Source: an uncultured Clostridium sp. (lineage in GTDB: Bacteria; Bacillota; Clostridia; TANB77; CAG-508). Taken from it: a stretch of 7,035 nucleotides of DNA. A program made the translations under genes and the position numbers. Numbering within the stretch: the stretch's first letter is position 1; every line of letters starts with the position of its first letter. Below are positions 1-7,031 of this stretch, one piece after another. The notes beneath the pieces were generated by a model. The model had not been told where the DNA came from. It was given only the letters and a program-made list of their open reading frames with translations, and did not search any database. The stretch is taken from NCBI GenBank assembly GCA_900556945.1, contig USQP01000035.1, positions 1 to 7,035 on the forward strand, given 5' to 3'.

Positions 1-1
1 T

Positions 2-1162
2 ATTATATTAAAAGTGAAAGAAAAGCAAAAAGATAAACCAAAAGGAACCATACAAGATAAAAAAAATAAGAACGCAGAAGAAACGAAAGGAAAAGGAAAA
101 GCAGCAACAGAATACACAAAAGAATCTATATTTTCCTTTATGGAATTTGATGGTATTGAAGATAATATGATCATACAAAAAGAAGGAAAAAAATACTTGA
201 TGGTAATTGAATGTCAAGGAATTAATTATGATTTGATGTCTGGTGTAGAAAAAACAAGTGTTGAACAGGGATTTTTACAATTCTTAAACACGTTAAGACA
301 TCCTATACAAATATATGTACAAACAAGAACAGTTAATCTAAATTCAAGTATTAATACCTATAAAACGAAAGTAAAAACAATACAAGATAGACTAGTAAAA
401 ACAGAGATGGATTATAATGATAAAGTAAATTCTAGAAGATATTCTGATGAGGAATTAGCAAAATATAAATTAGAAGTTATAAAGCAGAGAAATTTATATG
501 AATATGGTTTGGATATTATCCGTAATACTGAGCAAATGAGTTTTAATAAAAACATATTAACCAAACAGTATTATGTTATTATACCATATTATCCAGAAGA
601 TTTAGAGAATAAAGATTTTGATAAGGAAGAAATTAAAAACTTAGCATTTTCTGAATTGTATACAAAAGCCCAATCTATAATAAGTGCGTTATTTGTATGT
701 GGAATAAATGCTAAAATATTAGATTCTACACAATTAACGGAATTATTATATGTAGCTTATAATAGAGATGAATCAGAAGTTTATGATTTAAATAGAGTAT
801 TAAACTCAGGATACGAAGAATTATATTCAACAGCGCCAGACGTTTTAGAAAAGAGAATGAAAGAATTGGATAAAAAGATAGAAGAAGATGCCATTCGAAA
901 AGCAAATGAAGCTGTTTTTAATGCCGTAGAGGAAACAGAAAAAGAGAAAGCAATTAAAGAGAAAGAAAAGAAAATTGATAAATTGATTGACGATATGGCA
1001 AAAATGATAATTGAACAAAATGAAGGATTTTTAGGAAAAGAAGTATCAGATAAAGCAAAAGAAGAAATTGATAGCAATTATGGAGAAACAAAAGAAGGAG
1101 GGGAAGAAAATGACAAAAAAGCAAAAACAAAAACAACAAGAAGAACTAGAAAGACAACGTAG
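2..1162 (+). CDS. TraC-like conjugation protein (VirB4 N-terminal-domain-like, no ATPase), 5' partial
   Basis: This gene probably encodes a cytoplasmic T4SS component that partners VirB4. The frame is open to the left edge; a GTG at 14 gives 382 residues, but no ribosome binding site is visible before it, so the true start may lie outside the window. Numbered from that GTG, residues 1-35 are a Lys-rich disordered leader. Residues 38-110 carry the beta-rich pattern of VirB4/TraC N-domains (IECQGINYDL, then FLQFLNTLRHPIQIYVQTRTV). Residues 111-180 are a charged helical arm, and 184-262 hold the strand KQYYVIIPYY and the helix-strand ending ILDSTQLTELLYVAYN. Residues 275-350 are a probable coiled coil, followed by a basic tail. 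No Walker A or B motif occurs, so it is not an ATPase. The family assignment rests on remembered pattern similarity to the TraC-like proteins that precede VirB4 in Bacillota elements. The last 53 bases overlap the VirB4 gene. Confidence 0.72.
   Translation: MILKVKEKQKDKPKGTIQDKKNKNAEETKGKGKAATEYTKESIFSFMEFDGIEDNMIIQKEGKKYLMVIECQGINYDLMSGVEKTSVEQGFLQFLNTLRHPIQIYVQTRTVNLNSSINTYKTKVKTIQDRLVKTEMDYNDKVNSRRYSDEELAKYKLEVIKQRNLYEYGLDIIRNTEQMSFNKNILTKQYYVIIPYYPEDLENKDFDKEEIKNLAFSELYTKAQSIISALFVCGINAKILDSTQLTELLYVAYNRDESEVYDLNRVLNSGYEELYSTAPDVLEKRMKELDKKIEEDAIRKANEAVFNAVEETEKEKAIKEKEKKIDKLIDDMAKMIIEQNEGFLGKEVSDKAKEEIDSNYGETKEGGEENDKKAKTKTTRRTRKTT
1096..1101 (+). promoter_or_regulatory. Ribosome binding site fixing the VirB4 start
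   Basis: AGGAGG, followed by two more G, lies 8 bases before the ATG at 1110. It lies inside the upstream TraC-like gene. It favours the ATG at 1110 over an in-frame ATG at 1068, which has no such site and would add 14 residues. Confidence 0.85.
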
Positions 1163-3080
1163 AGAAAGACAACAGAAAGAAGAATCAGCAATATTAAGAA
1201 AAAAAAGTATAAAAGAATTGATTGCTCCATCTGGAATAGATGCATCTAATATTGATCATTTAGAAATTATATCTAGTACGAAAAGATATGCAAGAAGTTT
1301 CTTTGTGTCTTCACTTCCAAGAATGTGTACTTTCCCAGAATTATTTAGAGACATGTATCTTTTTGGAGATATTAATACATCTATTTACATTAATCCAATT
1401 AAAGAAGAAAGATCACAAAATGAATTAAATAGAGTAATAAATGAACTGGAGACAGAAAGAATTGTTGCAGCTGATAAAGGAAATATCAATAGGGAAAGTA
1501 TTATATCTCAAAAAAGATTAGAAGCAGAAGAACTAAGAGATGAAATAGCAGCAGGATTTAATAAGTTATATGAGGCATCTATCGTAGCTACATTATTTAC
1601 ATACAATTTAGAAGAATTAGATCGATATACAAAATTATTAGCCGGAGAGATGTCTAAAACATTGGTAGGAATTAAAACGGCATGGGGCATACAAGAAGAT
1701 GCTTTTCAATCGAACTTGCCTTTAATGGATGATAAAATTAAAAAAACACATACTTTCGATAGAAATTCAATGGGAACCGTATTTCCTTTTACAACTTCGG
1801 AAATAGGACATCCTACAGGAGTACCACTAGGATTTAACAAACAAACAGGAACACCAATATTATTTGATAATTTTCATAAATCACTTACCAATTATAATAT
1901 GGTTATATTTGCAAAATCTGGTGCTGGTAAATCTGTTACTATGAAAACATTAGTATCTAGATCATCCGTTCTTATGGGAATAGAAAGTTTAGCATTGGAT
2001 GCTGAAGGAGAATATAGAATTGTTGCAGAAAGCTTAGGAGGAATTAATGTTGTAATAAGTCCTACATCGAAAACAATTATTAATGTATTTGATATTGAAG
2101 CAGAAATTATAAAAGATGAAATCACAGGAAAAGAAAGAAACGTTTTAAATGTAGAAAATAAAGTAGAGGATGTAACACAAGCATTGCTTACTATGGCAAG
2201 AGGAAGTACAAGAAGTGACGAAGTAAACGAACTTACCAAACAAATTATAGCAGAATCAGTAGCAGAAGAATATGCAGCAAGAGGTATTACAAGTGATCCT
2301 TCCAGCTTATATGAATCATCTCAAGTGGGATTAAATAATGGAAATATGTTTTCAAAAGATAAAAAGAAAATGCCAACAATAGGAAGTTGGTATAAAAGGA
2401 TTCAAAAGAAAGCACAAGATAATACAAATCAAGATTATCAATATCATTACAGCTATTTATTAAAAGTTATGAAACAATACATAAGAGAATATGACGGGCA
2501 AATGGCATATTTTGATGGACAATCTACTTTTGAATTATTAGATGGCTCACCTTTTATTAATATTGATATCTCTCAACTAGAAGAAAGATTTGCAAGACCA
2601 TTAGCTCAACAAATATTACTTTCTTGGATTTGGGAAAAATTTGTTAAGAAAAACAGTGAAGATAGGAAAAGAGCAAAACAAAAAAGAGTATTAGTGGATG
2701 AGGCATGGATGTTACTTCCTTATCAAGAAGCAGTAGATTTTTTAAATAAAATGGCTAGACGTGCGAGAAAGAGAAATGTTTCACTTGCTATTATTTCACA
2801 AAGATTCCAGGATTTTTATGAAAAACCAGAAGCACAAGCAGTACTTACCTCATCTGATACGAAATTATTTTTAGCACAAGATAAATCAGAAATACAGTAT
2901 TTAAAAGAGGTATTTAAACTTTCTGAAGGAGAAGCAAGCTTTTTAGTAACTTGTTCAAAAGGAGAAGGTTTACTAAAAGTTGGATCTGATACAGCAATTC
3001 TAAAGATAATGCCAACGAAGAAAGAGTTTGAATTTGTAGAGACAAATTTAAATCAGATAGCGAAGCAAAGAGGAGCTTAA
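1110..3080 (+). CDS. virB4: VirB4 family conjugation ATPase
   Basis: This is the T4SS motor ATPase, acting at the cytoplasmic face of the membrane to energise channel assembly and DNA or protein transfer. It is 656 residues, a normal length for a Gram-positive VirB4. Residues 1-38 are Lys/Gln/Glu-rich and probably disordered. Residues 40-215 form the VirB4 N-terminal domain with a long charged helical insertion. The RecA-like core follows a GVPLGFN strand region. Walker A is AKSGAGKS at 268-275 (K274, S275), with Ala in place of the usual first Gly. The post-Walker strand LALDAEGEY ends at about 302, and Walker B is RVLVDEAW at 526-533 (D530, E531). ISQRFQDF at 562-569 supplies the conserved Gln (Q564). 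The C-terminus matches the family pattern of a sensor strand and helix (TKLFLAQDKSE). The gene ends in TAA, 21 bases before the VirB6-like gene, and is clearly in one operon with its neighbours. The identification is firm; which VirB4 subfamily it belongs to is not resolved. Confidence 0.95.
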   Translation: MTKKQKQKQQEELERQRRERQQKEESAILRKKSIKELIAPSGIDASNIDHLEIISSTKRYARSFFVSSLPRMCTFPELFRDMYLFGDINTSIYINPIKEERSQNELNRVINELETERIVAADKGNINRESIISQKRLEAEELRDEIAAGFNKLYEASIVATLFTYNLEELDRYTKLLAGEMSKTLVGIKTAWGIQEDAFQSNLPLMDDKIKKTHTFDRNSMGTVFPFTTSEIGHPTGVPLGFNKQTGTPILFDNFHKSLTNYNMVIFAKSGAGKSVTMKTLVSRSSVLMGIESLALDAEGEYRIVAESLGGINVVISPTSKTIINVFDIEAEIIKDEITGKERNVLNVENKVEDVTQALLTMARGSTRSDEVNELTKQIIAESVAEEYAARGITSDPSSLYESSQVGLNNGNMFSKDKKKMPTIGSWYKRIQKKAQDNTNQDYQYHYSYLLKVMKQYIREYDGQMAYFDGQSTFELLDGSPFINIDISQLEERFARPLAQQILLSWIWEKFVKKNSEDRKRAKQKRVLVDEAWMLLPYQEAVDFLNKMARRARKRNVSLAIISQRFQDFYEKPEAQAVLTSSDTKLFLAQDKSEIQYLKEVFKLSEGEASFLVTCSKGEGLLKVGSDTAILKIMPTKKEFEFVETNLNQIAKQRGA

Positions 3081-3084
3081 AATT

Positions 3085-3091
3085 AAGGAGG
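3085..3091 (+). promoter_or_regulatory. Ribosome binding site of the VirB6-like gene
   Basis: AAGGAGG sits 10 bases before the ATG at 3102, in the short gap after the VirB4 stop codon. It supports 3102 as the one initiation point for the VirB6-like protein. The downstream frame opening at 3478 has no comparable site. Confidence 0.85.
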
Positions 3092-3101
3092 CTTATATAA
3101 C

Positions 3102-3542
3102 ATGAAAATTTTTACCAATAAAAAAATATGGCAGAAGATTGTACTAGTCATATTAATATTCTTATTATTCCAATTTGTTACAACTAAACCAGTGCATGCA
3201 TTACCTGGAGATACTTTACTAGAACCAGTTACTAGTTTATTTGCTAATCTAGGCGACGGAATTATGGAGATTATGCAAAAAACAATTATGGGAATGGATT
3301 CATCAGGAGCTTGGATTGAAAAAGATAATGGTTTATGGGCAAAAATAGCTATAATAGGACTAGCAATACTGGCTGCGTGTGTAGCAGTTGCTGCTATTGT
3401 ACTTTCAGGAGGAGCGGCGTTAACAATAGTTGCTACTGCAGCAGGGGCAGTATTAAAAATAGCAGGAATAGCAACTGTTGTGTATTTTGCTGCTAGTGTC
3501 ACTCATTTTGGAGAAGAGCGGATTTTATTTGCCAGATTTTGA
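3102..3542 (+). CDS. VirB6/TrbL-like membrane protein, N-terminal piece (frame-broken)
   Basis: As read, this frame gives 146 residues, but it is best understood as the start of the VirB6-like channel protein that continues in the next frame. Residues 1-33 are a signal peptide: KNKK-type basic start, a hydrophobic stretch at about 13-28, and a VHA site with cleavage likely after A33. Residues 34-77 are a short outer segment with the pattern DGIMEIMQKTIMG, which I recall as typical of clostridial VirB6-like proteins. Residues 78-133 are one or two Ala/Gly-rich membrane segments. The last six residues (ILFARF) and the TGA at 3540-3542 look like out-of-frame reading: the +1 frame over the same bases gives FYLPDFELTPQ, which continues the family pattern directly. 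Dropping one G at 3520 or 3521 reads GEER then FYLPDF. It could be a sequencing error, a real mutation, or less likely a programmed shift. Confidence 0.8.
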   Translation: MKIFTNKKIWQKIVLVILIFLLFQFVTTKPVHALPGDTLLEPVTSLFANLGDGIMEIMQKTIMGMDSSGAWIEKDNGLWAKIAIIGLAILAACVAVAAIVLSGGAALTIVATAAGAVLKIAGIATVVYFAASVTHFGEERILFARF

Positions 3543-6372
3543 ATTAACACCTCAAAGAATTTTTCAGAATGAAATATTAGCTTTTGATGTTAACTTTTTT
3601 AATCCGAAAGCAGATAAAGTAAAAACAGAAACTAAATTGACTCAAAATCTTTCAACTAATGATTATGATATTGGATTTGAAGTTTGGGCATACGATAAGG
3701 ATGGAACCGAAAAAGGCTATAATAGTAACGGAAAGACCACAGCAGAAGGAGGAAGTAGCTCATTTACATTCAGCAATTGTACTCCACAAAGTATTGCAGA
3801 AACAATGCTTAGTAGTATTGGAAAAGAAGGACAAAACCCAGATAAGATAACTCCTGAAGTAAGCTATGTAAATGGGGAACCAAAACAAGAGTTTTGTATA
3901 GGAAATACCTATCAGAAACATGATTCTGGTAACTATACAGGACATTATGGGACATTACAAACTTATACTTTTAAATATGGAGATTGCAAAGTTAAGGTTA
4001 AATATTATACCTGGTATTATAATGGATGGATAAGCAAAACTCAGAAAGAAGATGGAAGTGTAGAGGCAGATACGCAAACAGTTTCAACAGAAATATCTCC
4101 AGCTAGACTGTTACAACCAGTTATTTCTTCTTGGTATACAACTTTAAGAAATATAGCATTAGTAGCTTTGCTTTCTGTATTAGTATATATAGGAATAAGA
4201 ATAACCTTATCTAGTGTGGCAAGTGATAAGGCAAAATATAAACAAATGCTAGGAGATTGGGTTGTAGCATTATGTTTAATATTTTTAATGCATTATATTA
4301 TGGCCTTTGCCGTATCTATAAATGAAAAGATAATCGATGCTATCAGTTCAATTACCGTTTCTAGTTCAGCATCTAAAAAAGCAAATAGTATTAACAATAG
4401 TACAGCCCTAACAAATGAGAAAGGCGAAGAAATAAGTGAATATACCACAGCTGGAACAACAGATTCTGCAAAAGTTAAAGAACAATTAAAAAATGCAGGG
4501 GATGAAAATGAGACAGAAGATGCAGGGGTTGAACTTTTTCTAATAACAGATAAAGACGATGTAAAACTAGCATGGAAGACATTAGTTGGAGATGAAGGAG
4601 AAAATAGTAAATTTTATAGTTATTTTGACGGTACAGACGAAAATAGTGTAACAACATTAGCATGGCCAGCAAATGATTTCATGACACAGGCGAGAATATA
4701 TGGACAGATGATAGAAGTAGATAAAGATGGAAAGGAAACAAATGCAAATCAAACAGCTGTAGTAAGAGCGGGATATAATATTATATATGTGGTTTTAGTA
4801 ATTTATACGATAATATTCTGTTTTACCTATTTAAAAAGGGTAATCTATATGGCATTTTTAACAATTATTGCACCATTAGTAGCCATAACTTATCCAATTG
4901 ATAAAATGAATGATGGAAAAGCACAAGCTTTTGACATGTGGCTAAAAGAATACATATTTAATTTATTAATACAACCATTACATTTAATATTATATACTAT
5001 ATTAATTGGATCAGCGATGGAATTTGCAACTATTAATATATTCTATGTAGTTATTGCATTAGGATTCTTAATGCCAGCAGAAAAATTATTACGTAGATTC
5101 TTTGGATTTGAAAAAGCTCAAACACCAGGAATGTTTGCTGGAGCAGCAGGTTCAGCCTTAATGATGTCAGGATTGAACAAATTAATGCATCCTAAGCCAC
5201 CAAAAGGTAACTTAGGACCAGGAGGCAGTAATTCTAAGAATGGAGAGGAAGAAGAAACAAAAACGCCACCATGGAGAGATAAAGATTTTGATGCAACAGA
5301 TAATTTGATAGGAATAGGGGGAAACAATACTCAGAGCAATCAGAATAATCAAAATAATGCCAATGCATCAGAATTTAGAGAAAATTTAACAGAAGAAGAG
5401 CAACAAAGATTAAATTTCGCACAAACAGGTAGACAAGAGGCATTAGATGCAATGAACACAGCCAGAACAGAAGATGAGAGAAGACAATATCAAGATTTAT
5501 TGAATTCTTATGAAAATGATATAAATGGATATCGAAATCCTAATTTTGCAGGAATGAATCATCCGAATAATTCTAGCAATACAATTAGCGACAGGATAAG
5601 AAATCTTTCACCAGAAAGTTCAAAACCAAAGAGAAAAAGAAGTTTAAAGAGAGCAATTGGAAGAGGCATGAGGAACTATGGTAGTGGATTACAAAAAAGA
5701 TATAAAGCAAATAAAGCAGCAAAAGGTGGAATAATAAAGAGAGGTATAAGAATGGCTGGTGGAGTAGCAGCAGCAGGAACTTTAGCAGCAGCAGGAGGAG
5801 TAATAGGAATTACATCAGGAGATCCATCGAAAGCAGCTCAATATATGGCAGCTGGTGCAGCAGGAGGATATGCTTTAGGGAAAGCAGGAGTAAATAAAGT
5901 AGCTGATAAAGTACAAATTCCAGATACAATAAAAGAAGCTAAAAAAGGATACTATGGAGATGATTACAAAGAACATCAACAACAGAAATATAAGAAAGAT
6001 TTTATGAGAAATGAAGAAAACTTAAGAAAAATAGAAGATAAATTAAAAGTAGAAAGAAAAGAAGCTAAGAAAATAATGGAAGAAAATATGGAATATTATC
6101 TAGACCATGAGATTTATGACATGGATGATGCAATAGCAACTTATAGATTAGAAAAAGAAGGAAACATGAGTAGAGAACAAGCTGTTGCAACAACTCAATA
6201 TGCAACACAAGTAATGAATGGTGAAGATACAAGATATATGACATCAAAGAAAAAGAATGAATATAGAAATACATTTATACCTAAATTCACACAGCAAGGC
6301 TCAAGAAATCCAGAGGCAGATGTTGATAAAGTATTTGACAATGTAGATAAATTCCACAAATTTAAAAAATAA
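3478..6372 (+). CDS. VirB6/TrbL-like conjugation channel protein, main part (frame-broken 5' end)
   Basis: This is the inner-membrane channel subunit of the T4SS. The frame opens at a TTG (3478) without a ribosome binding site; the first 14 or 15 residues are probably not native, and the real protein begins at 3102 (1089 residues after joining). In this frame's numbering, residues 16-45 (YLPDFELTPQRIF, DVNFFNP) connect to the N-terminal piece. Residues 46-212 are an extracytoplasmic domain with Cys at 101, 140 and 170. Membrane segments lie at about 226-245, 261-280, 435-453, 455-473, 493-516 and 519-535. Segment four to five (IIAPLVAITYPIDKMNDGKA, then WLKEYIFNLLIQPLHLILY) is the hallmark VirB6/TrbL core. 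Residues 283-430 form a second outer loop containing LAWPANDFMTQAR. Residues 545-964 are a long cytoplasmic tail: an Asn/Gln linker (612-631), charged helices, a basic patch (about 715-757), a Gly/Ala-rich stretch (760-805) and a Lys/Glu coiled coil (about 829-873). The family call is firm; the tail's function is unknown. Confidence 0.9.
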   Translation: MCILLLVSLILEKSGFYLPDFELTPQRIFQNEILAFDVNFFNPKADKVKTETKLTQNLSTNDYDIGFEVWAYDKDGTEKGYNSNGKTTAEGGSSSFTFSNCTPQSIAETMLSSIGKEGQNPDKITPEVSYVNGEPKQEFCIGNTYQKHDSGNYTGHYGTLQTYTFKYGDCKVKVKYYTWYYNGWISKTQKEDGSVEADTQTVSTEISPARLLQPVISSWYTTLRNIALVALLSVLVYIGIRITLSSVASDKAKYKQMLGDWVVALCLIFLMHYIMAFAVSINEKIIDAISSITVSSSASKKANSINNSTALTNEKGEEISEYTTAGTTDSAKVKEQLKNAGDENETEDAGVELFLITDKDDVKLAWKTLVGDEGENSKFYSYFDGTDENSVTTLAWPANDFMTQARIYGQMIEVDKDGKETNANQTAVVRAGYNIIYVVLVIYTIIFCFTYLKRVIYMAFLTIIAPLVAITYPIDKMNDGKAQAFDMWLKEYIFNLLIQPLHLILYTILIGSAMEFATINIFYVVIALGFLMPAEKLLRRFFGFEKAQTPGMFAGAAGSALMMSGLNKLMHPKPPKGNLGPGGSNSKNGEEEETKTPPWRDKDFDATDNLIGIGGNNTQSNQNNQNNANASEFRENLTEEEQQRLNFAQTGRQEALDAMNTARTEDERRQYQDLLNSYENDINGYRNPNFAGMNHPNNSSNTISDRIRNLSPESSKPKRKRSLKRAIGRGMRNYGSGLQKRYKANKAAKGGIIKRGIRMAGGVAAAGTLAAAGGVIGITSGDPSKAAQYMAAGAAGGYALGKAGVNKVADKVQIPDTIKEAKKGYYGDDYKEHQQQKYKKDFMRNEENLRKIEDKLKVERKEAKKIMEENMEYYLDHEIYDMDDAIATYRLEKEGNMSREQAVATTQYATQVMNGEDTRYMTSKKKNEYRNTFIPKFTQQGSRNPEADVDKVFDNVDKFHKFKK
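3519..3542 (+). other. Frame break inside the VirB6-like gene
   Basis: Codons in frame with 3102 run GAA GAG CGG ATT TTA up to TGA at 3540. The frame one base later (codons starting at 3523) reads Phe-Tyr-Leu-Pro-Asp-Phe-Glu and continues open to 6372. Deleting one G of the pair at 3520-3521 joins both into one frame whose length is exactly 1090 codons with the stop. The most economical reading is one extra G. The sequence alone cannot separate an assembly error from a true mutation. Confidence 0.8.
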
Positions 6373-6376
6373 AAAT

Positions 6377-6382
6377 AGGAGG
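6377..6382 (+). promoter_or_regulatory. Ribosome binding site of the VirB8-like gene
   Basis: AGGAGG lies 7 bases before the ATG at 6390, in the 17-base gap after the VirB6-like stop codon. The strong site and tiny gap indicate the same polycistronic transcript. Confidence 0.85.
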
Positions 6383-6389
6383 CTAAATT

Positions 6390-6998
6390 ATGCATAATTT
6401 AATGAGGTTTATTAGGCAAAATAAAAAACAAATAATAAAGGTTGCATTAATTGTAGCCTTCTTCATTCTTATGTTACAATTATTAAACTATTTTGCAGCC
6501 AACCAAACTAGTAATGATAGTAATCGTAAAAGCGATATTTATAACACTTCAAATGGAACCATTCTATCAGATAAATCTGCAGTATCAGGAGGAAGTATTT
6601 CAACTAGTGAAATAAACAAAGTAAATAGCAAAATAGATGAATTTGTTAAATATTGTAATGAGCATAATACGGAAGAAGCATATAATATTCTTTCGGATTC
6701 TTGTAAAGAAGAGTTATATCCTGAAATAAACGACTTTATTTCTAATTATTATGAACCTTTATTTAAAGATGAAAAAAGAAATTATAGTATAGAAAATTGG
6801 GCAAGTAATACATATATTGTCAAATTTACAGGTGATTTACTAGCAACTGGCAAGTCAGCAAATGATTCTACTTATCAAGATTATATTACAATAATAGAAG
6901 AAAATGGACAAACTAAATTGAATATCAATAAATACATAGGAAGAGAAGAAATTAATAAAAAATCTAGTTCAGATAATATAGAAGCAATTGTATTATAT
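6390..6998 (+). CDS. VirB8-like T4SS membrane protein (NTF2-like outer domain), 3' partial
   Basis: This is probably a bitopic T4SS scaffold protein joining the inner-membrane complex to the wall-spanning part of the channel. Residues 1-15 are basic and cytoplasmic, 16-36 are one membrane segment, and 37-72 are a Ser/Asn-rich spacer. From about 74 comes an outer domain beginning with a long helix (EINKVNSKIDEFVKYCNEHN). A second helix follows (TEEAYNILSDSCKEELYPEI), and then strands (TYIVKFTGDLLATGK, YQDYITIIEENGQTKLNINK) ending in YIGREEINKK. This helix-helix-strand order is that of the NTF2-like fold shared by VirB8 and TcpC, and I recall near-identical patterns after VirB6-like genes in clostridial elements. 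Only residues 1-203 are genuine; reading on gives LSLIHI and a TGA, which come from sequencing adapter. At least one further C-terminal segment is probably missing. The fold is inferred, not computed. Confidence 0.75.
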
Positions 6999-7031
6999 CT
7001 GTCTCTTATACACATCTGACGCTGCCGACGA
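6999..7031. other. Nextera sequencing adapter (artefact)
   Basis: CTGTCTCTTATACACATCT at 6999-7017 is the 19-base Tn5 mosaic end used in Nextera tagmentation. GACGCTGCCGACGA at 7018-7031 is the reverse complement of the Read 1 adapter tail. The two occur in the exact order and orientation of read-through adapter. This is library DNA left untrimmed at the contig end, not part of the organism and not a mobile element. Confidence 0.98.

Noticed and set aside
140..142. Internal ATG (residue 43 of the TraC-like protein) as its real start
   Set aside because: It would cut into the first strand of the conserved domain and has no good ribosome binding site; the frame is open to the window edge, so a partial gene is more likely.
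781..1077. Antisense open frame opposite the coiled-coil part of the TraC-like gene
   Set aside because: Its Ser/Phe/Ile-rich product is the expected shadow of Lys/Glu-rich coding sequence and shows no domain or start signal.
1068..1109. Upstream ATG at 1068 as the VirB4 start, adding 14 residues
   Set aside because: No ribosome binding site precedes it, while AGGAGG stands 8 bases before the ATG at 1110; the added residues are also deeper in the overlap with the previous gene.
3083..3502. Long antisense open frame opposite the VirB6-like 5' end
   Set aside because: It is Ala/Thr/Ile-rich in the way a reverse frame of Ala/Gly/Val-rich membrane coding sequence is, has no ribosome binding site, and lies against a clear signal-peptide gene.
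3540..3542. TGA read as Trp (Mycoplasma-type code), making the VirB6 break a recoding event
   Set aside because: Reading through this TGA in the same frame meets a TAA after 16 more codons and does not enter the conserved frame; Trp is encoded by TGG throughout.
5761..5811. DNA tandem repeat of GCAGCAGCA-type triplets
   Set aside because: It is short, interrupted and explained by Ala/Gly codons of the protein segment; there is no regular repeat unit.
6373..6389. Terminator or promoter in the gap between the VirB6-like and VirB8-like genes
   Set aside because: The gap is 17 bases and is mostly ribosome binding site; it contains no inverted repeat, T run or promoter-like hexamers. The 3081-3101 gap is equally empty.
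6999..7017. Tn5/IS50 mosaic end as a real transposon terminus
   Set aside because: It is joined directly to the Illumina Read 1 tail, which exists only in libraries.
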